From Prorocentrum cordatum (taxonomy: Eukaryota > Sar > Dinophyceae > Prorocentrales > Prorocentraceae): a stretch of 64,000 nucleotides of DNA. Within the stretch, counting starts at the first letter, position 1. The number at the start of each line of letters is the position of its first letter. Below are positions 11,051 through 22,400 of the stretch, piece after piece. A program made the position numbers and the translations under genes. Under the pieces are notes generated by a model that did not search any database, had not been told where the DNA came from, and was given only the letters and a program-made list of their open reading frames with translations. The stretch is from NCBI GenBank assembly GCA_963575745.1, contig CAUYUJ010021141.1:80072-144071 (forward strand). Reading direction: 5' to 3'.

Positions 11051-11340
11051 GAACAAGAACTGCTGCTGGTCTCCGTGCCCACTCTCCCCGTGCCTACTTC
11101 GATCGTGCGGAAACTGCGCGCGCCGCGAACCCCGCGGCCCGCAGCCCCGGAAGCGCCCCGCAAGCTCCCCTCCAGGGCCACACCCACGGCTGCAAGAACG
11201 GCGACGAGAACCCGCGCGCCGGCGGACTGGCGGCGTCAGCAGCGGAGCGGGCAGGCGCCCGTGACCCACGCACGGAGCAGGCGGGGTGGCCGCGCCCAGC
11301 GATCCGAGGGTGATCCAAACCGGCGCGGGCCAAGACGGAC
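11051..11340. other. GC-rich stretch, no gene
   Basis: High-GC unique sequence. A minus-strand frame here reads into the purine tract as poly-Pro/Ser and is not supported. Confidence 0.5.
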
Positions 11341-12105
11341 ACGGAGGGGAGAAGGAGGAAGGGGGGAGGGAGGGAGGGAGGAGAAGGAGGCTGAGGAAGG
11401 ATGAAGAGAGGATAGAGAAGGTAGTACGATTAGGAGGGGAGAACTGGAGGATGGAGGGGGGAGGGAGCAGGGAGAGGAGAGGAGCAATGCAATCATGGAG
11501 GTGGGGGAGGGGGAGGGGAGACGGCGGACGAGGGGGAAGGGTGGAGGAGCAATGGACGGAAGAAATAATGAAGATGCTGCAGAGACTCCAGAGCGCCGCA
11601 GCAGAAGGCTGGCGGGGATCCTGGTCGTCCCACAGTGGGTCGTACGCGTCGAAGACGGTCAAGGAGTTCAGAGACAGCTCGAGCTCCTCCTGACACTGGT
11701 GCGGTCTGGCAGCCCTCTGCCGCCACCTCCCTTTCCAGATGCCCACGTTCTGAAGAGGTCAAGGTGCCAGAGATCTGAAGAGGCTGGAGGGGAGGAAAAA
11801 GAGTGGGAGGTGGGGGGAGGAGAGGGATGGGGAGGAGGAGGGAGGAGGAGGGAGGAGGAGGAGGAGGAGGAGGAGAGGAGGAGGAGGAGAGGAGAGGAGA
11901 GAGGAGGAGGAGGAGGAGGAGGATGGGGAGGGCGTTGGAGGAGAAGGAGGACGAGGAGTAGGACGGTGAGGGGAAGAAGGAGAAGAGGAGTGTAGGAGGT
12001 GGAGAGGAGGAGGAGGAGGAGGAGGAGGAGGAGGAGGAGGAGGAGGAGGAGAAGTGTGAGTAGAAGGAGAACATGAGAACAGGAGGAGGAGGAGGAGTAG
12101 GAGGA
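11341..12105 (+). repeat. Long purine tract (GGA/GAG-rich)
   Basis: Two strongly purine-biased blocks, 11341-11590 and 11785-12105, separated by a mixed segment. The second holds long GGAGGAGGA runs. Such strand asymmetry can form triplex DNA, which is inference. ORFs are low complexity. Confidence 0.8.
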
Positions 12106-12690
12106 GGCATAGATGGGTTTCAGTCCTCTCGTGTTACTTGCGGAGGAGCTGTCAGAAGGAATGCATTCGTCAACTCACGACATCTGGGCCCCCAACGCGT
12201 GAATAGGGGCTCTCAACCGCGCCTCCTGACACAATTTCTGGTTTCTCCTTTAACAGCACGACCCACAGGCGAATTCAAAACCCGAAGTTTCGCAAAAGAA
12301 GTCGTCGAAAAATGAGCACCCCGACTCCTCCACCAGATGGCCCGGAGAATAGCCCTGAGATGTGCCACAAATGGCCCAATCTGCCCAGAACGAGGCCGCA
12401 AGCTGCCTCCAGCACCAGAGGCCAATGCGGACGCCACCAAAAGAAGCTAAGCTATCCCCATCAACGCAATAGCGTGTTTACAACACCGCAAGGCCCCGAG
12501 AGGTCGTCGTTTGCCGTGTGTGTACGGGGGCACGGTCGATGCATCAAGGTCTCTTGGAGGAAGCCTGCCCGAAACGCTCGGAAGAGATGCGAACATGTGC
12601 CAGGTGATCGCACAAAAAGACCGACGACCGCCGCCGAAATCAGACGCAGCAAGACCGTGTGAGCTCATTGCTTTCGTTCACTTCCCCTCG
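12106..12690. other. No gene recognised
   Basis: Unique sequence with scattered short ORFs on both strands. None resembles a known family or shows consistent splice signals. Confidence 0.45.
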
Positions 12691-13250
12691 CTCTCCATTT
12701 GGCAACAATAAATAATGGGGCGGCTGATTGCTGGGCGCGCCCACTGAGGACACAAACCATTCTTCAACGAGATGAAAGCTGCAGGGAAGCCTGAGAGAGC
12801 ACCGCTGTTGAACCTGAGTGCGTGACAGTGGAAGTGACCGTGGCCAGTAAAGCCTGGCCATGGCCAGCGGGAGCCCGACACAGCTTGGGCTTCCTCGGGG
12901 GAAACTGGGAAATCTGACACAAACTTGAAGCTGGCCAGGGTTGAGCATAGTGCAAGGGCAGGCCTATCAATTTTGCCAGCTTCCCTGCGCAATCAAACAT
13001 AGTGAATATGCAGGGTAATGGTGTACTGTTCTTGAAGGTCCAGGATAAAACGATTACGGCGGCAGAATCAAGCCGACGGCCGAGAAGACAAGGATGGAAT
13101 CGAAACCTTGATGCGTCGGCATGAGACAGCCGGATAGTGGCCCCAAGACAACTCAAGGCAGTCCCACTACGCTCCACGGACGATGCGAGGCGACTCCGAG
13201 ACCGTCCAGGAGGGCGCAAATTCCTTCTGGAGGCCACCAGCCCAAACAAC
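12690..13250 (-). pseudogene. Strongly decayed reverse-transcriptase relic
   Basis: Minus-strand frames read like the palm-to-thumb part of a LINE RT. GATIRLSHADASRFRF sits where a YADD box would be, and FDCAGKLAKLIGLPLHY looks like the following L.GL.LN segment. In a shifted frame, ASFKFVSDFPVSPEEAQ continues it. The second catalytic Asp is replaced (ADA), and at least one frameshift lies near 12960. Weaker than the 7.2-8.9 kb copy; other retroelement types cannot be excluded. Confidence 0.45.
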
Positions 13251-14105
13251 TACAAGTGCCCTGGCAGACACCCCTCGGAAGCCAGATACACTGCGCAATG
13301 CCGCTAGCACAACTACTTTCATGTGCATGATGTGCGAGAATGATCGTAATCCAAGTTCCGCCCTATTAACGCCTATGAGCGTTTACCAATGTCCCTAGTA
13401 GCACCGATGTCCACCTACTAGCGCCTGTGTCTACTAGCGCCTATAGGCGACCATCGCTAAGCAACAAGAAATGTCAATAGCCAGGGAAGATAAGAACCCA
13501 TGCCGAAAACGACCCTCACACATGACACACCCAACGACTTGAACGTATACTGCGCTGCCACCTGGGATCGGCCCAACTGCCTCAAAACAGTGCTAGGGCG
13601 TCGCGCAGTGGGGGGGGCGAAGAATGGAGGGGCAGCGAGGGCTGCAGAAAAGGGACCCTTTAGGGGCCCTGAAGGGGCCCTCTAGGGCCCGAGCAGTGCA
13701 CCTGTCTTCCCCCCCAGGGGGAAACATCTACCTGGAATTGGCGATACATCGCCGACAGATCGGCGACGGGCCCCCGATAGTGAATCCGCACGTTCCTGAG
13801 GCCGATGCCCACCTAGACGTCGGTCGGAAGAATTAGGTACAAGCATGAAGTAGGAAGGCGATGGAAGTAGATTGGCCTTCCGCTCGCCTCCTGAAGAGGA
13901 GGGAAGGAAGAGGGACAGCCACTCGATCCTTGAGGTAGGAAGACGCCTCGAGTAGATTGGGATCTGGGAGGCCCAAAGACCGATGTGTATCGGAACCCCT
14001 GATGTGTCGCCTCTTCTTCTTGTTCATCTTCGTTTGCGCCCCCCCGCTGTTCTCGACGCCCTCCCCTTTGGAGGGGGCCGGGGGGTCCAATCTGGATAAG
14101 CCCCT
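13251..14105. repeat. Mixed sequence with second palindromic repeat copy
   Basis: Near 13733-13805 lies copy 2 of the 9362-9440 repeat (CATCGCCGACAGATCGGCGA, GTGAATCCGCACG). Bases 13640-13700 carry small GGGGCCCT palindromes. No gene is supported. Confidence 0.6.
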
Positions 14106-14109
14106 GTCT

Positions 14110-14400
14110 CATCGCCCCCCATCACTTGTGGCGAGCGAAGGGGGGCGCGCTGGATGGCGGGGGGATACGGAGGGGGCGCGCTGGCTGGCTGGCGGGTTGG
14201 GGCGGAGGGGGCGCTCGGGATGGGGGGGCGGTGTCGTGCCGAACGGTCGGGGAGGAGGGGGCGCGCTGGCTGGTGGATTCGGTGATGCAGAAGGGGTGTG
14301 CGGGGTGGGGGGGGCGGTGCCGTGCCGAAATAAAGGGGTTGGGGCTAAGGGGGCGCGCTGGCTAGCGGGCGGGGTGGGTGGGGTGATGCGGAGGTAGCGC
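14110..14400 (+). repeat. Degenerate G-rich repeat (GGGGGCGCGCTGGCTGGCGG)
   Basis: About six imperfect units of 40-60 bp containing GCGCGCTGGCTGG and G runs. One strand is G-rich enough for quadruplex formation (inference). The ORFs are repeat-derived. Confidence 0.65.
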
Positions 14401-14483
14401 GCGGGATGGATTAGGCGGTGCGGCGCCGAAATAACGTGGACGGAGCTCTAGACACCCTGTGCAAGAAAATAAGATGGCCCCCT

Positions 14484-14650
14484 ATCGCTTGCGCCACAGA
14501 TTGCGCCCGCGGCGGCTGAGAATAAAACCGTCTCCTTTCGGTTGCGCCATAGGTTGCGCCCTCGGCGGCCGAGAATAAAGGCGTCTCCCATCGGTTGCGC
14601 CATAAGTTGCGCCCTTCGCGGCCGAGAATAAAGCCGTCGCGTAACGGGTG
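14484..14650 (+). repeat. ~61-bp tandem repeat, 3 units
   Basis: Units share GGTTGCGCCATAGGTTGCGC, CCTCGGCGGCCGAGAATAAA and GCCGTCTCCCATC. Each contains the palindrome GGCGGCCGAGAA-like core. Non-coding. Confidence 0.8.
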
Positions 14651-15090
14651 CGACCAGTCTGTTCAGCTCAGTTCTGTTCAGCTGAATTCAGTTTACGTCG
14701 CGGGCAACAAATTCGGGCTACGCCCGGACACGCCTGCGGGTCATGCGCGCGCGCAATCGCGCGCGCATGTCAAACTCATTCCCGAGCCGCTGGCTGCTGA
14801 GCCATTTTCAGAAATAGCCCTTCAACACTACCAGCAAACACTTGGACAAGGTCGGATTTCTGCGCGCGCATTTCGTAAACGTCCAACGCTCACCGCACAA
14901 CCACCATCCCTGTGAAATAATACAACGCGGCCTTCACGCGCGCGTCTCCACACGATCACATGGATATCCTGTCCAATCAAGCTATGTCCTGACCAGTTCA
15001 ACACAGAAGTCATCAAACACATACGACAACCATATGGCATAGTATCCAAACCATGTAAGACATGAGATTACAGCGCGACCGCGCGACCTT
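14651..15090. other. No gene recognised
   Basis: Includes the short palindrome ATGCGCGCGCAATCGCGCGCGCAT near 14741-14766 (left half ATGCGCGCGC). Otherwise nothing supported. Confidence 0.5.
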
Positions 15091-15094
15091 CCTC

Positions 15095-15375
15095 ACCAGC
15101 ACCAAAATATCCGGATCATCATCATTCTCATCATCGCCAGCGTAATCATTGCCATCGCCATCATCATCAGCATTGTCGTCATCAGAATCGTCGATGCCGG
15201 CATCCTCGGCATTCTGGTCATCACCACCACCGCCATCACAATAACCATCACCATCATCATCGCGATCATCATCAGCATCATCAGCATCTTCATCATCATT
15301 ATCATCAACATCATCTTCATCATCATGATAATCATCATCCGCAGCATCATCATCATCGTCGTCGTCATGATCATC
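15095..15375 (+). repeat. Degenerate CAT/ATC microsatellite
   Basis: ATCATC and CATCATC runs interrupted by ATCGCC and GTCGTC. The opposite strand translates as poly-Asp. Not coding. Confidence 0.85.
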
Positions 15376-15379
15376 CCTT

Positions 15380-15770
15380 GCCTCCTGAACCATTTATCTA
15401 CATGAGCTGGGTATGCGCGTCACTGTGCGACTTGCGATGCGCGAGCAAGTTCCGACGCGTGAGTAAACCCACGGCCTGCGCAAGTTGTGCGAGCATGCAG
15501 GGTCGTCACGCGCGGTTCGGCTAAAATGAGCTGCGTGCGCATATTTTGAAACACATGTGTTGCACCAAAGTAAGTGGACATCGAGAGTACAATAACCTTT
15601 CCGGGCAAGAACGGGAAGTGCTGCTTCTCTGAGCTTGCGTGCGCACGCGCGCATGTATTTGCAAACAACGCGCATGCGTGCACATGGATGCAGTCGCCAG
15701 GTTCCCCTAAGTGCCCAGATGGTCGCCATTGGTAGCTCGTGTTTAGTGGTTACCCGCGGTTGCTTTGGTC
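15380..15770. other. No gene recognised
   Basis: GCGC-rich unique sequence between two microsatellites; nothing supported. Confidence 0.45.
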
Positions 15771-15774
15771 AGGT

Positions 15775-16214
15775 ATTGCGCATGGCCTATGCTTGTGTGT
15801 GCGTATGTGCATGTGCATGTGCGTGTGTGTGCCTGTGTGTGTGCGGCTGTGTGCGTGTGTGCACGTGTGTGCGCGGGCGTGTTCAAGGTACGTGCCAGGG
15901 GGCCGGGGGGAGGAGGTGAGCGGTGTGCGTACGGGGCGTGTGCCTGGTGGGCGGGCGGGGGGGTTGTACGGTGTGTGTACGGGGTGTGTGCCTGGCGGGA
16001 GGGTCGCAGGGTGTGCGTACGCTTTGTGTTTAGTGTAAGTGGTGTATTGTTTACGTGGCGTATGCTCGATATGGGCATTCATGCGCTGGGAGCGTGTTGT
16101 ACTACTCCTCCTCCTCCTCCAACTCCTCCTCCTCCTCCTCCTCCTCCTCCTCCTCCTCCTCCTCCTCCTCCTCCTCCTCCTCCTCCTCCTCTGTGTGTGC
16201 GGGTGTGCGTGTGC

Positions 16215-16258
<44 letters not shown>

Positions 16259-16310
16259 CTGTGTGCGGCTGTGTGCGTGTGTGCGGCTGTGCGTGCAGGG
16301 TGTGTGCTGG
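15775..16310 (+). repeat. GT-rich tract with embedded (TCC)n and (GT)n
   Basis: GTGTGTGC-rich DNA at 15795-15870, an uninterrupted TCC run at about 16105-16190, and a (GT)n run at about 16215-16258. Long ORFs in all three frames are cysteine/valine or leucine/serine artefacts of the repeats. Confidence 0.9.
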
Positions 16311-16374
16311 GCGCGCGGGACGGGGAGTGTACGGCGTGCGCGCGGGGTGTGCTCTGGGGGGGGCGGGGCGGGGG

Positions 16375-16625
16375 GTTGTACGGTGGGGGGGGCCGTCTCG
16401 GCGCCATCTTGGGCGGTCTTGGGACTCTCTTGGGGGTTCTTTGGGAATTTTCTGGGGCCGTCTCGGCGCTATCTTTAGCCGTCTTGGGGCTCCCTTGGGC
16501 CGTTCAAGGGCCTCCTGGGGCGCTCCCGGGAGTCTCTTGGGGCCCTCTTGGTCCGTCTTGAGCCATCTTGGGGCTCTCCTGAGGATCTCTTAGGGCGCTC
16601 TTGGGCGCTGTAGGGCCCTGCGGGG
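16375..16625 (-). repeat. CCAAGACGGCCC-type repeat, reverse orientation
   Basis: Degenerate 9-12 bp units read CCGTCTTGGGGCTCCCTTGG on the plus strand, the reverse complement of the CCAAGACGGCCC family that dominates 17-34 kb. Confidence 0.75.
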
Positions 16626-17460
16626 CGTCTTTGGGGCCGTTCCAAACAATATCGATTCGGAGTCCCCTCCGGGGTTGTTTTTGTCAAAATGTCTCGAGCG
16701 AAACGGCCATTATTCAGAAATCCGCAAGCGAGTTTCCTGGTGCACTCAGTACCCCATAACAAGTGGCACGTGTGTGCCCAGGCTCATACAACAAGCTGAA
16801 GGGGCGTTTGAAGCAGGAGTGACATGCAACAGCGAAGTCGCACTCGAGCGCAAGTGGGGTTGCCACACCTTGCGATGTGTGTACCAGGGCCCCCCAGGAA
16901 GCCTCAGGAGACCCGACTTGGATACCAGAAGAGGCTCCAGGAGGCCCCAGGATTGTGAGTGTTGTGTGTGATGTGTGCTTTGTGTGGTGCGTGCTTTTTG
17001 TGTGTTATCGGTGTTGTGTGTGTATGTTATGTTTGTCTAGCGTGTGATGTGTTGGGCGTGATGTGTGTCTCTGTGTGTGCATGTAGTTCTGAAGCCCCAG
17101 GAGGCCCCAGGAGGCCCCAGGCGGCCTCAGCAGGCCCAGGAGAACTCCAGGAGGCTCCGAGGCGGGGTCTGGGGTACCAGAAGGTCCAGAAAGCCCCAGG
17201 AGGCCCCAGGAGGTTCCAGGAGGCCCCCAGGAGGCTCCGAGGAGGGGTCTGGGGCTCGATTTTGGTAGGATGTCTCAGGCGAAACCGCCATTCTCTGAGA
17301 ATCGGGGTCAAAACTATTGAAATTACTATGTGTTGTTGAAGGTTTTATGTTAAAATGTTGAAATTCCCATGTGTTTTTGGACCCTGACGTCACGATCTGC
17401 GTGAGGGGTGCCACCGATTTTCAGAATTTCGAGGATGTCCCGAGCGAAACGGCCAGACAA
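16626..17460 (+). repeat. Three GATGTCTC..GCGAAACGGCC heads around GT-rich and AGGCCCCAGG repeats
   Basis: Isolated heads of the 2.26-2.87 kb repeat occur near 16685 (AAATGTCTCGAGCGAAACGG), 17268 (GGATGTCTCAGGCGAAACCG) and 17430 (GAGGATGTCCCGAGCGAAAC). Between them lie a TGTGTG tract (16955-17085) and AGGAGGCCCCAGG units (16890-17250). Confidence 0.7.
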
Positions 17461-18600
17461 ATCGCGGACGACGTGCGCATGAATCGCCTCTGAGCTCTAC
17501 TACCTCGGAGAGGTGCGTATGATAATAAATTTTTACCACCAACAAACGGTCCACGCTGAAGGCGCTTCCCGTCATCTGCGGTCTGGGGTCCAAGCTGACA
17601 AACATGCGTTCTGAAGGTGTTCAGGCGGCATCGAAATTCAGTCGATAATTACCCTGCCATCGAATGGAGCTCCTGATAGATCCCGAGGTCAGCCCAACAT
17701 ATCTGGACTTTTCCTCATGCCGTCGCACTGTCAAAAGATTGGGACGCCCTCGGGTGAACAAATTGGATGAAAGTGTTCCACCTGTCTTAGGGCCCTTGAT
17801 ATGTCAGCTTGTCATCACCGGCGTGGCAATGACCGAGCTAGGCCTCAGCGGGAAAAAGCATCTGGGCCTCAGCGGAGGGTCCGAATTACTGCCCCGAGCC
17901 GCTTGAAACGCGCCCTACAAGCGACGCTCTCATCACACCTAGACGACAAATCGGCCGACCCCCGCTTTCTGGGGGATAGACGGCGTGTGAGGTAGTTAAC
18001 CGTCCTGGTCCCCCTCCCCGAAGTCCCAAATCCCGTCCGAGAGGGGGGGGGAGCCTGAGCTCATCGAGGCCCCGCCAGGGCTCTCGAAGGCTCTTCCAAC
18101 GGCTCGCCAGGCCCTGGCGGTCTTCAAAATGGCACCATGTGGCCCCCAGGCCGCCAAAGGTGACCCCCAAAATATGACCTCCACGCTGGTCTCCGTCCGC
18201 GTGGCCGCCAGGAGCCCAAAGAGGCTTCAAGATGGCTTCACGGAGAGCCCCTCAACAGCAAATGCATTCAAAATCCAACAAGCACCCCAACAGGCCCGTG
18301 AGACCCGCCACCGTGCTCTGAGGCATGAATTAGAGTATCATCAAGTCCCTTCGAATTCTTTGTCAAATATACCAAGAAATCTTCAAGGGGCCCACAGACC
18401 GCAATTCCGGGCGCTCTCTGGCGCTCCTGGGTGCCACCAGGGGGTCCCCGCGTGACTTTTCGAGACCAAGAGCGCTGCGTTCGGGACATGCGTATCCAAC
18501 ATGGTCGTCTCGTGGGCCGTCCTGGAGGGTGGCCCAAGAAGTCCAAATCGTCAAATTCCATTGGTTGTTGTATGGCTTTCGCATTCGAATGTTTTCTGTA
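17461..18600. other. No gene recognised
   Basis: Mostly unique sequence with some CCAAGAGGCC fragments from 18120. ORFs on both strands are short and unlike known families. Confidence 0.45.
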
Positions 18601-18990
18601 TCCAAAGCGTGCAAGACAGCCCGAGAGGTGCCCGAAATCCACCCAAAACGGCCCAAGAGCCCCTAAGTGGAGCCCAGTAGGACCCCAAAGAGGCCCCAAG
18701 AGGGGCCCAAAATGGGGAACACGAACTAACATTTTGAGCCCTCCGCCCCAACATGGCTCCAAGATCCCCCCACAAGTCCCCCAGGTGCGCCCAAGAGGCC
18801 CCAAGAGGTCCCCAAGAGGCCCCGAGAGGCCCAAATCAGGCCCCAAAAAGCCCCCAAGACGACCCTAGATACCCCAAACCGCCTCCAAGAGGCATCCGAG
18901 AGGCCTCCAAAGAGGCCCTAATAAGCATCCTTGAGGCCTCTGACCTACAACCCAGTCGCGGTGGCGGTATGGGCCGAAGGCCGCTACAGT
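18600..18990 (+). repeat. CCAAGAGGCCCC repeat block with conserved flanks
   Basis: Dense CCCAAGAGGCCCC units from 18620 to 18920. A GGGGAACACGAACTAACATT segment at 18714 and GGTGGCGGTATGGGCCGAAG at 18960 parallel the internal and end segments of the 32.1-32.6 and 34.0-34.5 kb copies. A diverged member of that dispersed repeat. Confidence 0.65.
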
Positions 18991-19189
18991 CATCTGTCGC
19001 CCCTTTGATCTTGCCACAAAGGTACTTGGCGTGCTGAACCCCATTGGTTTGGTTTTGCGTTTTTGCCCAAAAGGTCTCCCCTGGGGCTTCGGCCCGTCCC
19101 GCCGGTCATGCGAAGACCATATTGCCCAAATTTGCACGGTCCAGATGGCTCCAAGATGGCCTTGAATGGCTCCCAGGATGGCCAATATG

Positions 19190-19655
19190 GCTTCCACATT
19201 CACCCCAGGACGGCCCAAGAGGGTCCGAGATGCCTCAAAGTCCGCCCAAGAGGCCACCAAGACTGCCCAAGTTGGCCTCAAGACGGCCCGAGCCGGCCCA
19301 AGAGGCCTCCAAGATGGTCCCACAACGGCCAACCAAAAAGTCAAGACGGCCCCAAGGAGCCCCAAGGCGGCTCAAGAGGCCTCCAAGACAACCAAGATGG
19401 CCTCCAAGACGGCCCAGGAGGGCCCCAGGAGGGCCCCAAGTCGGCGAGGCCCCGAAGAGGTCTCCGAGACGGCCCCAGAGGTCCCCAAAAGGACCTCCAG
19501 GAAGTTCCGAAGATGCCAAACAATCATTGATGTTCGAAACCTTTTTGAAGGATTTGGGCATGTGCTTCTTCTCTGCCTTCCGACGGCCCGAGACGGCGCG
19601 AGAGACCCCAAAAGATCGCCCCAAGAACGTCCAAGCGCCCTCCAAGACGGCACCA
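19190..19655 (+). repeat. CCAAGACGGCCC block with left copy of a direct repeat
   Basis: Degenerate units to 19510, then AATCATTGATGTTCG and GGGCATGTGCTTCTTCTCTG leading into CCTTCCGACGGCCCGAGACG (19518-19600). The latter segment recurs in the same orientation at 20383-20470, on the other side of the copia fragment. Confidence 0.75.
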
Positions 19656-19895
19656 GAACGGCCTCAAATGACGGTGGCTGGCGACAGCACGGCGGCGATC
19701 GGGATTTGTTCGAGGCTCGGCGTCGGTCGCATCAGGCACCAAAACGTGAAGTACCTGTGGCTGCAGGAAGGAAGTGAGCAAAGAGGTGCGAACCAAGAAG
19801 GTCCCGACGAGCGAGAACGTTGCGGATCTCATGACAAAGGCTCTGGATTCCACACGACACCTTGAGTTGGTAAGGAGGCTGCCTGTGACCCTGCA
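19656..19895 (+). pseudogene. Ty1/copia RNase H C-terminal fragment
   Basis: Plus-strand frame encodes DSTAAIGICSRLGVGRIRHQ then NVKYLWLQE. After a one-base shift near 19770 it continues KEVRTKKVPTSENVADLMTK and ALDSTRHLELVRRL. This order (D.SAA..I..R.G..R..RH...YLW.Q, then K.V.T..N.AD..TK.L) is the C-terminal end of copia-type RNase H. Integrase and RT are absent. It is the only clear plus-strand coding relic in the window and sits between direct repeats about 866 bp apart. Confidence 0.8.
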
Positions 19896-20380
19896 GTCTG
19901 CGAGGGGCTCAGCAGGGCAAGGCGGCGAGTCGTCGAGACCACGGTGGAGCGGGGCGACAGCAGCGCCGTTCGCCATTGCTTCACTGGTGCAATATGCAAA
20001 CGACATCTTTATGCTGGGCTTCCGTTCCAGCGAGAGATTCCACGTGCAGTGCGTAGCCGAGCCTGGAGACGTGCAGCAGGAAGCCGTGATGCAAAAAAAT
20101 GTGCGAGGTTTCCGACCTTGCAGGACCAGTCGCAGGGACGCCTGCCACAGTTCGTAACAAGGTGGACGTCGAATAAAGTGTGCGAGGGATGCTCACGGGT
20201 GAGGCTGGACGCAGCCACGCCCGAGGAGGAGTGCGAGACAGACGTGCGCTCTCAGAGCGAACAATAACATAACAACATGTGTGTTGTACGTAGCCCCTCG
20301 CAAGCTCGAGAGAAAAGGATACCGCACCTACTCCTTGGAACTTCTGCTCGCTGCCGCCCGTTTTGGGCACTCGGTCCGAA
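19896..20380 (+). other. Sequence downstream of copia fragment
   Basis: Could be the 3' end or an LTR remnant of the copia element. No LTR pair can be recognised by eye and no other gene is seen. Confidence 0.35.
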
Positions 20381-20382
20381 GA

Positions 20383-20720
20383 GGCCAAAATCATTGATTG
20401 TCGATGCGTTGTTAGAAGACTTTGGCATGTGCTTCTTTTCGGCCTTCCGACGGCCTGGGACGGCCCAAGAGCCCCAAGAGATCGCCCCAAGATCGCCCAA
20501 AAGGCCTCCAGGATGGCCGCAGCAAAACGCCCAAGAGGCCTCCAAAACGGCCCCAGGAGGGCCCCAAGACGACCCAAGGGGCCTCCAAGACGCCCAAGAT
20601 GGCCTCCAAGACGTCCCTGAACACCCCAAGAGGGCCCAAAGTCGGCCCAGAGAGGCCCCCATGGGGGAATAAGGCCGATCCTAACCACTTGGGGCCGATC
20701 CCAACCACGTGTGGCGGATT
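20383..20720 (+). repeat. CCAAGACGGCCC block, right copy of the direct repeat
   Basis: Begins AATCATTGATTGTCGATGCG, TTTGGCATGTGCTTCTTTTC, CCTTCCGACGGCC, matching 19518-19600. Degenerate CCAAGAGGCC units follow, then a GGGCCGATCCCAACCAC pair like the one at 23380-23450. Confidence 0.75.
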
Positions 20721-20809
20721 CCAACCACCGAACAGGGCCCGATCTCAAAGTGAAGGAATCCGACATTCATTCTACAAGACGAACACCGTTTGACAACCGG
20801 ATTACAACC

Positions 20810-21600
20810 TCTGCAGAACCTCTGCAGAGACTCTGAAGCGCTTCGCCGGCGCCTCCGGAGCGCTTCACCAGCGCCTCTGAAGGGCGTCACCAGCGCCACC
20901 GAAGCGCTTCATCAGCGCCTCTGAAGCGCTTCAGAGGCGCCTCTGAAGCGCCTCTGAAACGCATCGCGTGGGCTTTGAGAGGGCTTCCGAAGCGCTTCTC
21001 ATGAGCTTCTGGAAAGCTTCGGGAGATTCTGGAAGGCTTCTGAAGCGCTTCTCATGAGCTTTTGGAGAGCTTCTGAAGCGCTTCTCATGAGCTTCTGGAG
21101 AGCCTCTGAGGCGCTTCTCATGAGCTTCTGAAGCGCCTCTCATGAGCTTATGGAAATATTCTGAAGCACTTCTCAGGAGCTTCTGAAGACCTTCCGAGGC
21201 GTTTCGCATGAGCTAATAAAGAGCTTCCCCAGCGCATCTGAAACGCTTCTGAAGCGCCTCTGAAGCGCCTCTGAGACGCTTCTGAAGCGCTTCTCATGAT
21301 CTTCTAGAGAAGCCTCTGAATCGCTTATCATGCGCTTCTGAAACGCTTCTCATGCGCATATGGAAATATTATGAGGCGGTTCTCAGGAGCTTCTGAAGAG
21401 TTTCTGAAGCGCTTCGCATGAGCTACTGAAGAGCTTCTGCAGCGCCTCTGAAGCGCTTCTGAAGCGCTTCTGAAGCGCCTCTGAAGCGACTCTGAAGCGC
21501 GTTTGAACTTCTGGGGAGCTTTCGAGGCGCTTCTGAGAAGCTTCTGACGAGCGCATGCGGAGCTTATGACGAGCTTACTTAGAGCCTCTGAGGAGCTGCT
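20810..21600 (-). repeat. Degenerate GCTTCTGAAGCGC minisatellite
   Basis: About 790 bp of imperfect 11-bp and 33-bp units (GAGCTTCTGAAGCGCTTCTC, ATGAGCTTCTGGAGAGC). Two minus-strand ORFs (92 and 98 aa) read as SEAHEKRFRS repeats, but each breaks within the array and has no flanking exon, so I treat them as repeat-derived. Confidence 0.8.
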
Positions 21601-21604
21601 GAGG

Positions 21605-21653
21605 AGCTCTGATGATGATGACAATGCTGATGGTGATGAAGATGCTGATGATG

Positions 21654-21689
<36 letters not shown>

Positions 21690-21735
21690 CTGATGATGCC
21701 TGTGCTGCGGATGATGATGGTGATGGTGGTGGTGG
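21605..21735 (+). repeat. (GAT)n microsatellite
   Basis: GATGATGAT run with GCTGATG interruptions; poly-Asp or poly-Met in translation. Confidence 0.9.
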
Positions 21736-21759
21736 TGGTAATAGTGATGCGAATGGAAG

Positions 21760-21837
21760 GCGTAGTAGTAGCAGTAGTAGTAGTAGCAGTAGTAGTAGTA
21801 GTCGTCGCAGTCGTAGTCGAAGCCGTACTAGTAGTAA

Positions 21838-21887
<50 letters not shown>

Positions 21888-22016
21888 ATCGTAGTAGTAG
21901 TACTAGTAGTAGTAATACAAATAGTGGTGGTACTAGTAGTGGTGGCAGTAGTGATAGTAGTCGTATTATGGTGGTAGTAGTCGTAGTAGTAGCAGTAGTG
22001 GTAGTAGTAGTAGTAA

Positions 22017-22069
<53 letters not shown>

Positions 22070-22079
22070 CTAGTAGTAC

Positions 22080-22144
<65 letters not shown>

Positions 22145-22260
22145 CTAGTAGTAGTAGTAGTAGTACAAATAGTGGTGGTACTAGTAGTGGTGGCAGTAGT
22201 GATAGTAGTCGTATTATGGTGGTAGTAGTCGTAGTAGTAGTAGTAGCAGTAGCAGTAGTG

Positions 22261-22300
<40 letters not shown>

Positions 22301-22400
22301 TAGTAGTTCTAGTAGTCGCCGACGTAGTGCTAGCAGTAGTCTTAGTCATAGTAGTACTGGTAGTAGGTGGTGGTGCTGGTGATGGCAGTGGTGGTGGTGG
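21760..22400 (+). repeat. (AGT)n microsatellite, includes ~230-bp internal duplication
   Basis: Long AGTAGTAGT runs with TACT and GTGG interruptions. The segment ATAGTGGTGGTACTAGTAGT through CGTATTATGGTGGTAGTAGT occurs twice (near 21930 and 22170). Confidence 0.92.

Noticed and set aside
20931-21624. Two minus-strand ORFs with SEAHEKRFRS repeats as a possible repeat protein
   Set aside because: The underlying 11-bp unit is degenerate, both ORFs end within the array, and no start context or flanking exon is seen.
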